In this document: in pieces, positions 17,058 through 23,832 of the stretch
Numbering within the stretch: position 1 is the first letter of the stretch
How the letters are laid out: each line of letters opens with the position of its first letter
DNA from: CAZPQK01 sp964588695
GTDB taxonomy: Bacteria > Krumholzibacteriota > Krumholzibacteriia > WVZY01 > JAKEHA01
NCBI GenBank assembly: GCA_964588695.1
Contig: CAZPQK010000002.1
Span: forward strand, 62,001-126,000
DNA: 64,000 nucleotides
Direction: 5' to 3'
The notes under the pieces: model-generated
The model's input: the letters and a program-made list of their open reading frames with translations, nothing else
Database searches by the model: none
Told to the model about the DNA's origin: nothing
Program-made: the position numbers and the translations under genes

Positions 17058-17522
17058 CTATTCGTTGGGCTGAGTGGTTGGCTTGTTTTTTATCTGCGGA
17101 TCGTTCGATCGAAAGTACGACTCAACATTGCCGTTGGTAACCCTAATCCACACCGCGTACTTGTAGCTTGTTTCCTGCCCGTTCGGCGTAACGTTGTCGG
17201 CGTCATCCAACAACAAACTGCCGTCGGGGTTGGTGTTACCGTAGACGGTAATCGGCGCTCGATGGTTGTGCGTGGGATAAATCGTCTTGGCAGGCGCGAA
17301 GACTTTCCCCGGAGCAAAGTCTCCTTTGGGCTCATCGGGCTTGTTGAACTCAATCCCCGCAATCTCAACTTTGAAACCGTGGATTATGTTGGCGGGATTC
17401 AGGCGAAAGCTAATTTCTTCGAAGCGCTTTGATATTTCGATGTCGCCATCGTTAATAACAATGCGATTGTTGTTCGCCGGGTCGAAGTACACATCGACTT
17501 CCGGGCTCGGATCGTAACCCAT
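17058..17522 (-). CDS. unrecognised small protein, paralog 1 of a tandem trio
   Basis: First gene of the trio, 154 residues, no signal peptide. Motifs in common with the other two: VDVYFDP, NDGDIEI, AGIEFNKPDEPKGDFAPGKV, ITVYG, LLLDDADN, YKYAVWIRV, NDPQIKNKPTT. It lacks the N-terminal extension of paralogs 2 and 3. The ribosome-binding site GGGGAGG is strong but folded into a 6-bp hairpin right before the ATG. A hairpin also opens the mRNA leader. Confidence 0.75.
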   Translation of the reverse strand: MGYDPSPEVDVYFDPANNNRIVINDGDIEISKRFEEISFRLNPANIIHGFKVEIAGIEFNKPDEPKGDFAPGKVFAPAKTIYPTHNHRAPITVYGNTNPDGSLLLDDADNVTPNGQETSYKYAVWIRVTNGNVESYFRSNDPQIKNKPTTQPNE

Positions 17523-17523
17523 A

Positions 17524-17539
17524 AAGCCTCCCCAGGCTT
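17524..17539 (-). promoter_or_regulatory. hairpin sequestering the ribosome-binding site of paralog 1
   Basis: Minus strand AAGCCT-GGGG-AGGCTT: a perfect 6-bp stem with a GGGG loop. The Shine-Dalgarno GGGGAGG occupies the loop and the 3' arm, one base from the ATG side of the stem. Confidence 0.5.
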
Positions 17540-17564
17540 ATGTCGGACTGCGGAAAAGTGATTA

Positions 17565-17604
17565 AGCCTCGGAGCGCTGCGGGATGTGGACTCCCTCCCG
17601 AGGC
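17565..17604 (-). promoter_or_regulatory. leader inverted repeat of the trio operon
   Basis: GCCTCGGGAG and CTCCGAGGC on the minus strand form a 9-bp stem with one bulged base and a loop of about 20 bases. It would lie at the very 5' end of the transcript from the promoter at 17611-17640. Confidence 0.4.
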
Positions 17605-17610
17605 CTCCAT

Positions 17611-17640
17611 AGTGTACCCGATACCGCATCCCGATTTCCA
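17611..17640 (-). promoter_or_regulatory. possible promoter of the paralog trio
   Basis: TGGAAA, 18-bp spacer, TACACT on the minus strand; each hexamer has four of six consensus bases. Confidence 0.35.
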
Positions 17641-17661
17641 GGGGGCGCCGGAACGGAGCAC

Positions 17662-19434
17662 TTAGGGACTACGCTGAAGGACAGCGCCGATCGTGCCCAC
17701 CGTCGTCACACTGCTTGCGGAGGCCGAGTAAACCGCGCTTAACGGGCGAATGATGGGGGTCGTTTCGAATTGCCAGGCGCCACCGTGTCGTACCCAAACG
17801 CCGCCGTCGTGCGCTACCGCGACGACTATTCCGTCGGCCATTGACACGTCCACCAGATCGGACACAGTTGGCAGATCCGCTCGCCCCTGGAAAGACCCGC
17901 TGCTCCAGGGGTAAGACGCGCCCGCCTCGCCTACAATGATCGCCTCGTTGTTGTGTCCATCGACGGCATAAAAGTTTTCCGGAACATTACTGAACATGTA
18001 GACGCCGTTGTACGTCGCAAAGTAACCTTCGCCGACAACTATAAACTGAGTGCCGTCGCTGGTTTGCCAGACATCGTGAAGCGTGATGCTTGGAACACCG
18101 ACGAACTGGGTAAAGTCGTTGCCGTCGTATGAAAGTAATGTTCCGTTGTCGCCAACAATTAGCGCCGAGTTCGACGAAGTTGCGTGCACGCCGCGAAGTG
18201 CAACGCCGGAGATTGTAGAAATATTCTGCCAGTTGCCACCGTCGTAGCGCAAAATAACGCCGTTCTCGCCCACAGCGAACGCGGTGTTGGCATCGACCAC
18301 GCTGACATCATAAAGGGTCTCTCCGGTCCCACTAGCCTCCTCATCCCAAGCTCCACCGGTTCGCCGGAAAACCGCGCCGTTGCTTCCAACCGCCAGTCGC
18401 ATTGCGCCCGATCCATCAATGGCCGTCAAATCGGCGAATGTCTGATGCCCCGAGATCACTTGCCATTCGAGGAGATTGTAGTAGTGAACAACCCCGCCAT
18501 CGCCCACGTTAAACACGAACCCGCCGTGCGCTGCGTTGCGTTGCCTCGGCGAAGGGCCGATAGGCAAGCGCATCCAACCTTCGCGCAGTACCGGCGCCAG
18601 TGACGGGCGGAGTTTGTACCAGGTCTGGTCGTTGGTGTAGTAAAGCATCGAGTCAACTTCGCCCAGACAAAACACGTCGGCAGTGTCGCTTCCAAACACC
18701 GAGTAGAGGTTGCCACCCGTTGGCGATGCTTTCACCTGCCATCCCGCGCCCTCACCGTCGTCAACAAACAGTGCCCCGTTGTCGCCGCAAGCAAACCAGT
18801 GGCCGTTGTTCGTCCATATACTGTTGAGATTTTCGGCGGTAAAGGAAGGTTCGGCCGCCCATGCAACACCACCCCAGTGCAGATAGGTACCATTAGCCCC
18901 CACTGCAAACACGTTGTCGCTGTCGGTCCCAAAAACCGCGTGCAGGTTCGCGGCGGTCGGTGACGTCATGTTCGACCAATCGGTCCCGTCGTAGTGAATT
19001 ATGGTTCCGTTATCGCCGACCGCGAAGATGTCGGTGGCGCTGGGTCCCCACATCCAGCGCAAGTGGTCGGTCGTGGGTGAGGCGACTGATTCCCACGACG
19101 ACGTTCGCGCGATGATCGTGCCGTTGTCGCCGACCGCCCAGACCGTGCCGGTACCAAACCCAAACGCGTGGTGTAAGTCCTCGGAGGTCGGACTGGACTC
19201 GAGGTCAATTCCTGGCGATTTGAACCGGGTGATGGTTCCCCGCTCGCCTACAAAAAACACATCAAATTCGGAGTAACCCCAGGCCCCATTTAGCGTATTG
19301 CCTTGAGGAAGAGGGTGTTGCCAGCGCCAAACCGGAGTTGGTCCAGGATCCACCATCTGGCTCGACTGCTCGCAGCCGCCGGCGACCACGGCAATTGTCA
19401 GCAAAATGCACAAAAACGATTTCAAACTACACAT
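17662..19434 (-). CDS. lipoprotein with repeated beta-propeller blades
   Basis: About 590 residues. The N-terminus from Met at 19434 (MCSLKSFLCILLTIAVVAGGC) is a lipoprotein signal with a VAGGC lipobox. The mature protein contains some twelve repeats of about 40 residues built on 'VGDNGTI..YDG..W....SPT...L..V.G', as in YCF48/BNR-type or 'photosystem II assembly factor-like' propellers. Probably a periplasmic or surface scaffold. The ATG at 19434 is preferred over one 11 codons upstream because it gives a canonical signal. A perfect TATAAT lies about 42 bases upstream. Confidence 0.82.
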   Translation of the reverse strand: MCSLKSFLCILLTIAVVAGGCEQSSQMVDPGPTPVWRWQHPLPQGNTLNGAWGYSEFDVFFVGERGTITRFKSPGIDLESSPTSEDLHHAFGFGTGTVWAVGDNGTIIARTSSWESVASPTTDHLRWMWGPSATDIFAVGDNGTIIHYDGTDWSNMTSPTAANLHAVFGTDSDNVFAVGANGTYLHWGGVAWAAEPSFTAENLNSIWTNNGHWFACGDNGALFVDDGEGAGWQVKASPTGGNLYSVFGSDTADVFCLGEVDSMLYYTNDQTWYKLRPSLAPVLREGWMRLPIGPSPRQRNAAHGGFVFNVGDGGVVHYYNLLEWQVISGHQTFADLTAIDGSGAMRLAVGSNGAVFRRTGGAWDEEASGTGETLYDVSVVDANTAFAVGENGVILRYDGGNWQNISTISGVALRGVHATSSNSALIVGDNGTLLSYDGNDFTQFVGVPSITLHDVWQTSDGTQFIVVGEGYFATYNGVYMFSNVPENFYAVDGHNNEAIIVGEAGASYPWSSGSFQGRADLPTVSDLVDVSMADGIVVAVAHDGGVWVRHGGAWQFETTPIIRPLSAVYSASASSVTTVGTIGAVLQRSP

Positions 19435-19475
19435 AAACTGCTCGCGCCTGGGAAAGCGTGGGGCCATTCTTTAGT

Positions 19476-19504
19476 ATTATAACCTATTGTTAAATAACGG
19501 GAAA
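19476..19504 (-). promoter_or_regulatory. promoter of the propeller lipoprotein gene
   Basis: Perfect TATAAT at 19476-19481 on the minus strand with a weak TTTCCC 17 bases upstream. Confidence 0.45.
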
Positions 19505-19517
19505 GCAACCGTTGCCT

Positions 19518-19547
19518 TTGACCCCGCCAGGAGATTCGTTGTACAGT
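19518..19547 (+). promoter_or_regulatory. possible promoter overlapping the start of the RND adaptor gene
   Basis: TTGACC, 18-bp spacer, TACAGT, ending six bases before the ATG at 19554. If used, the mRNA would be leaderless from that ATG. Confidence 0.3.
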
Positions 19548-20654
19548 CATACGATGCGTAACACTATCATTACTTCAGGATTAATTGGTCTTATCGTTTT
19601 AGCGATTGCCACCCCCGGCCGGGCGCAAATGCCGCCCACCATGGTCGAAACCGACGCGGTTAAGACCATGACCTTTCGCGACCAGGTAACTCTGGTCGGC
19701 CGCACCGAGGCGCGATCTAGCAGCCGCATCGTTGCGGAAGTTTCTGGCCGCGTGGTTCGAATCGATACCCCCGAAGGTCTCGCAGTGAATCAGGGCGCGG
19801 TCCTGGTTAGCGTCGATGCCGCTCGCGCTCAGATTGCGCTCGACGCAAAAAAAGCCGAAGTGATTCAGGCCAAGGCGCAGGCAGAACTTGCGGAGAAGGA
19901 ACTCAAGCGTCAGCAAGACCTGTTTCGCCAGAAACTCATCTCCGACGGTGGCATGGATCAGGCCAGCGCGGAAGCAACACGTAGCGAAGCCTGGTATCAG
20001 CAAAAGCTGGCCGAAGAGCGACGGCTTGCCCTGGACTTGCAGCAATGCCGCATTCGCGCTCCGTTTAGCGGCTACACGGTGCGGCAATTGGTCAACATAG
20101 GCGAGTGGGTTAACCCGGGCACGCCGGTTTACACGGTGGTCGATTTGCGTGACATAAAGGTCATCGTGGAACTCCCCGAGCGTCACTTTGGTCGACTGGC
20201 CATTGGCAGTACGGTGGCCATTCGAATCTCCGGGGAAGACGGGTTCATCACCCAAGGCAAAGTCTCCGGGATAGCGCCGAGCGCCGGCGAAGAAACCCAC
20301 ACCTTTCCGGTTATTGTAACGGTGCCTAACGAAGACGGCCGTTTGGGCGGCGGCATGTTGGTGCGCGCCACCCTATCCTTCAAGCAAGAGTTTGAAAGCT
20401 TTGCAGTCAGTAAGGACGCCATCATCCGCCAGCGGGGCCAGACGATGGTCTACACCATTGCCGATGGCAAGGCCGCGCCGGTAATGGTGCGAACCAGTTC
20501 GGAGTCGGGCAACTGGGTTGCGATTAGCGGCGAAGGGCTCGCCGAAGGCATGCAGGTCGTAGTCCGCGGAAACGAGCGAATCTTTCCCGGAGCTCCTGTC
20601 CGTACCGCGGACGCACCGCCCGCCGGCGGCGAAACCAGCGGTGGTGCTCAGTAA
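19539..20654 (+). CDS. RND efflux system periplasmic adaptor (membrane fusion protein)
   Basis: Periplasmic adaptor that links an inner-membrane RND pump to an outer-membrane channel. A signal peptide (IITSGLIGLIVLAIATPGRA) is followed by a lipoyl/barrel-sandwich motif (SGRVVRIDTPEGLAVNQGAV), a coiled-coil hairpin rich in Ala, Lys, Glu and Gln (about residues 105-170), IRAPFSGYTVRQLVNIGEWV, and beta-barrel and C-terminal domains. Two starts are possible: TTG at 19539 with AGGAG five bases upstream, or ATG at 19554, which has no such site but a -10 six bases away. The stop shares a base with the start of the permease gene (TAATG). Confidence 0.9.
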   Translation: MYSHTMRNTIITSGLIGLIVLAIATPGRAQMPPTMVETDAVKTMTFRDQVTLVGRTEARSSSRIVAEVSGRVVRIDTPEGLAVNQGAVLVSVDAARAQIALDAKKAEVIQAKAQAELAEKELKRQQDLFRQKLISDGGMDQASAEATRSEAWYQQKLAEERRLALDLQQCRIRAPFSGYTVRQLVNIGEWVNPGTPVYTVVDLRDIKVIVELPERHFGRLAIGSTVAIRISGEDGFITQGKVSGIAPSAGEETHTFPVIVTVPNEDGRLGGGMLVRATLSFKQEFESFAVSKDAIIRQRGQTMVYTIADGKAAPVMVRTSSESGNWVAISGEGLAEGMQVVVRGNERIFPGAPVRTADAPPAGGETSGGAQ

Positions 20655-23600
20655 TGAACCTCACCGGTGCATCAATCAAGTTTCCCGTATCCGTCGCGGT
20701 GGGCGTGTTGCTTGCAGCGATGGGCGGGTTTCTGGCGCTTACGCGAGTCCCCATTCAGCTCACCCCGCAAGTGCAGAACCCGGTGATTAATGTATCTACC
20801 TCCTGGCGAGGTGCGTCGCCCGAGGAGGTAGAAAAAGAAATTGTCGAAAAGCAGGAAAAGTATCTGAAGTCGGTCGAAGGTGTCACCGAAATGACGTCGC
20901 AATCGTCCGATGGTTTTGGCCAGGTCTCGTTGGAGTTCGAGATGGGCACCGACCTGACGGCCGCGACAGTGCGAGTTACCAACAAACTTAACGAAGTTCC
21001 CTTCTATCCCGACGAGGCCGACCAGCCGGTCGTGAGTTCTACCAGCCGGTTTGACAACTCGGTTGCGTGGTTTGTGGTAACGACGACCGACACAACTGTC
21101 TACCTGCCGCATATGCAGGATCTAATTGAAGATCTGGTGGTGCCGCGTATGGAGCGCGTCGACGGGATCGCGGCAGTAAACATCTTCGGAGGCCTCGAGC
21201 AGGAGCTCCATGTTACCTATGACCCCGAGCTGCTGGCGTCGATGGGTGTGTCGATCTCGGAACTCGCGGGTGCCTTAACCAGTCAGAATCGCGACATATC
21301 CGGCGGAGACTTTGGCGAAGGCAAGCGTCGCTACGTGGTTAGAACTGTGTCTCGGTTTGAATCCCCGGTCGACGTTGCCGAAACCATTGTGAAGGTGCAG
21401 GGCGGGGTTCCGGTTTACGTCGGCGACATCGCCGACGTCGAGCTGACTTATCAGAAACCGCAAGCGCTGGTGCGTCACTTTGGGCGACCCGCGATCGCGT
21501 TTAACGCACAAGCCCAGCTTGACGCAAACGTGCTGGAAGTCATGGACGGTTTGCTTGCGCAAATGGAAGTGGTCAACCGTGACATAATGGAACCGCGCAA
21601 CATGCGCATCAAAAACGCTTACGCGGCGTCGTCATACATCAACGATGCTATCGATCACGTTTGGGAAAACCTGGTCATCGGCGCGCTACTGGCGATTATG
21701 ACGTTGTTCCTTTTTCTACGTTCACCGTCTTCGATTCTTATTATTGGTCTGTCGATTCCAATTTCGGCCATCACTACGTTCTTTGTGATGTTCGCGTTTG
21801 GACGGACCATTAACGTGATTTCGCTCGCCGGGATGGCGTTTGCTGTGGGGATGGTGGTCGACAACTCCATTGTCGTGTTGGAGAACATTTACCGCCACCT
21901 GCAGATGAAGAAGTCCAAATGGAAGGCGGCGGCAGAGGGTACCAGCGAAGTCTGGGGTGCGGTACTGGCTTCCACGTTGACCACCGTGGCGGTGTTCTTT
22001 CCAATCATCTTTATCCAGGAACGGGCGGCGCAGTTGTTCCGCGACATCGCGATTGCAATTTCCAGCGCCATTGTGATTTCGCTGATCGTTGCCATTACCG
22101 TGATCCCCACACTGAGCGCGCGCTTGCTTTCGGTTGCCAAACACCTGCGCGAGGGCGATGGCAGCGACACTCGCTTAGGCCGTTTTGCCAAGCGCGTATC
22201 AGGGTGGGTCGATCGGGCTAATGCCAGCAACGCACGACGGATTACTGTCGCTGTTGCCGTTATCGCGGTCACGATCGCACTTTCCATTATCCTCCTGCCA
22301 GGCACCGAGTACCTGCCCAACGGTAATCAGAATTTTGTTTTTGGGTTCATGTTGCCACCGCCCGGCTACAACATCGACGAAGTCGTCGAGATCGCGAAAC
22401 ACATCGAAAACCAATTGCGCTTTCTGTGGGAGACGCCGGAAGAGCAAGCCGTGGACCTGCCAGGTGCGGGTGTTGACAACTTTTTCTTTGTCGCGTTGCC
22501 CGGCCAGGCATTCATGGGGCTGCGATCTCGCGACGCGGGCCGGGCCCGCGAGTTGGTGGGGCCAGCCAACGGCGCGTTGTTTTCTTCGCCCGGCGCTATC
22601 GGTTTTGCCAATCAAACCAGCCTTTTCTCGCGCGGGTTCGCAGGCACTCGGTCGGTTAGCATTGACGTCACCGGCCCCGATTTGCAACAAGTGCTGGACA
22701 TTGCGACTCGAGTATTCGGGCAAGTCTCCGGTGTGTTACCGGGGTCGCAATCGCGTCCGGTTCCCGGTCTCGACCTGGGCAACCCTGAGGTGCGCATTAA
22801 CCCCGATCGAGTTCGCGCTGCCAACATGGGTTTCACCGCGAGTGACATTGGCAACTCGGTGAATTCGCTGGTTGATGGGATGGACGTTAGCGAATACTGG
22901 CACAACGGGCGCGAGATTGACCTTCTGATTAAAGGCGACGACGACTGGAGCCGGTACACCCAGGATATCGCCATGCTACCGTTGGCGACGCCCGGCGGCG
23001 CGGTAGTGACGGTGGGTGACGTTGCCCAAGTCGGTTTGCGCCAGGGACCGGTGCAGATTAACCATGTCGAGCGTCAACGTGCGGTATCGATTGAAACTGT
23101 GATACCCGACGACATCTCACTAGAAGAAGCAATCGCAAAGATCGAAAGCGAAATTGTCGCACCGATTCGAGCAGAAGGCCTGGTCGGCGGACTTTATGAC
23201 ATCAAGATGTCCGGCGCGGCCGACGACATGTCTAAACTTTGGAGCGCGCTTCAAAGCAACTTCGTCGTTGTAATCGTGTTAACCTACCTGCTGCTGGCCG
23301 CACTCTTTCAGTCGTTCTTCTATCCGATCGTTATCCTGGTAACGGTGCCGCTGGCTACCTTCGGTGGCGTGCTGGGTCTGCGAACCGTACAACTGTTCGA
23401 CTCCACACAGCAGCTGGATATTCTCACCATGCTCGGTTTCGTCATTCTTGTGGGTACTGTTATTAACAACTCGATCCTAATCGTCTATCACGCGTTGCGC
23501 TTAATGCGCGACGGGATGGATTCACGGTCGGCGGTTAAGGAGTCGGTACGTGTTCGGGTGCGTCCCATCTTTATGTCGACGGGAACGTCGATTCTGGGGA

Positions 23601-23806
23601 TGCTGCCGTTGGTGGTTTTGCCGGGCGCGGGTTCGGAACTGTATCGCGGTTTGGGCTCGGTCGTCGTTGGTGGCCTCGCGTTGTCCTCGGTGGTGACGTT
23701 GTTCCTGACACCGCTGGTGTTCTCGCTGGCCATTGAGATGGTGGACGGACTGAAGCGGTCTCTAGGGAGAGGTTCGAGCGCGGTCGTAGCAGACGAGCCA
23801 GCGTAG
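20654..23806 (+). CDS. RND family efflux permease
   Basis: A 1050-residue AcrB/MexF-type inner-membrane antiporter with twelve predicted membrane helices and two large periplasmic loops. Visible: TM1 SVAVGVLLAAMGGFLALTR, the porter signature 'SWRGASPEEVEKEI', and in TM4 the proton-relay Asp403 within FAVGMVVDNSIVVLENIYR. The second half repeats the fold with a VILVGTVINNSILIVYHALR segment. Drug, metal or lipid specificity cannot be read. Translationally coupled to the adaptor; no TolC-type channel gene is in the window. Confidence 0.95.
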   Translation: MNLTGASIKFPVSVAVGVLLAAMGGFLALTRVPIQLTPQVQNPVINVSTSWRGASPEEVEKEIVEKQEKYLKSVEGVTEMTSQSSDGFGQVSLEFEMGTDLTAATVRVTNKLNEVPFYPDEADQPVVSSTSRFDNSVAWFVVTTTDTTVYLPHMQDLIEDLVVPRMERVDGIAAVNIFGGLEQELHVTYDPELLASMGVSISELAGALTSQNRDISGGDFGEGKRRYVVRTVSRFESPVDVAETIVKVQGGVPVYVGDIADVELTYQKPQALVRHFGRPAIAFNAQAQLDANVLEVMDGLLAQMEVVNRDIMEPRNMRIKNAYAASSYINDAIDHVWENLVIGALLAIMTLFLFLRSPSSILIIGLSIPISAITTFFVMFAFGRTINVISLAGMAFAVGMVVDNSIVVLENIYRHLQMKKSKWKAAAEGTSEVWGAVLASTLTTVAVFFPIIFIQERAAQLFRDIAIAISSAIVISLIVAITVIPTLSARLLSVAKHLREGDGSDTRLGRFAKRVSGWVDRANASNARRITVAVAVIAVTIALSIILLPGTEYLPNGNQNFVFGFMLPPPGYNIDEVVEIAKHIENQLRFLWETPEEQAVDLPGAGVDNFFFVALPGQAFMGLRSRDAGRARELVGPANGALFSSPGAIGFANQTSLFSRGFAGTRSVSIDVTGPDLQQVLDIATRVFGQVSGVLPGSQSRPVPGLDLGNPEVRINPDRVRAANMGFTASDIGNSVNSLVDGMDVSEYWHNGREIDLLIKGDDDWSRYTQDIAMLPLATPGGAVVTVGDVAQVGLRQGPVQINHVERQRAVSIETVIPDDISLEEAIAKIESEIVAPIRAEGLVGGLYDIKMSGAADDMSKLWSALQSNFVVVIVLTYLLLAALFQSFFYPIVILVTVPLATFGGVLGLRTVQLFDSTQQLDILTMLGFVILVGTVINNSILIVYHALRLMRDGMDSRSAVKESVRVRVRPIFMSTGTSILGMLPLVVLPGAGSELYRGLGSVVVGGLALSSVVTLFLTPLVFSLAIEMVDGLKRSLGRGSSAVVADEPA

Positions 23807-23832
23807 GACGCGTCGTTTTGCGTCGCGGCCAA

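Noticed and set aside
17750..19260. Regular CCGTTGTCGCC-like repeats
   Set aside because: They encode the VGDNGTI motif of each propeller blade and are explained by the protein.
23807..23832. Possible terminator between the RND permease and the second kinase
   Set aside because: The short GC-rich sequence forms only a poor stem and lacks a T tract in either direction.
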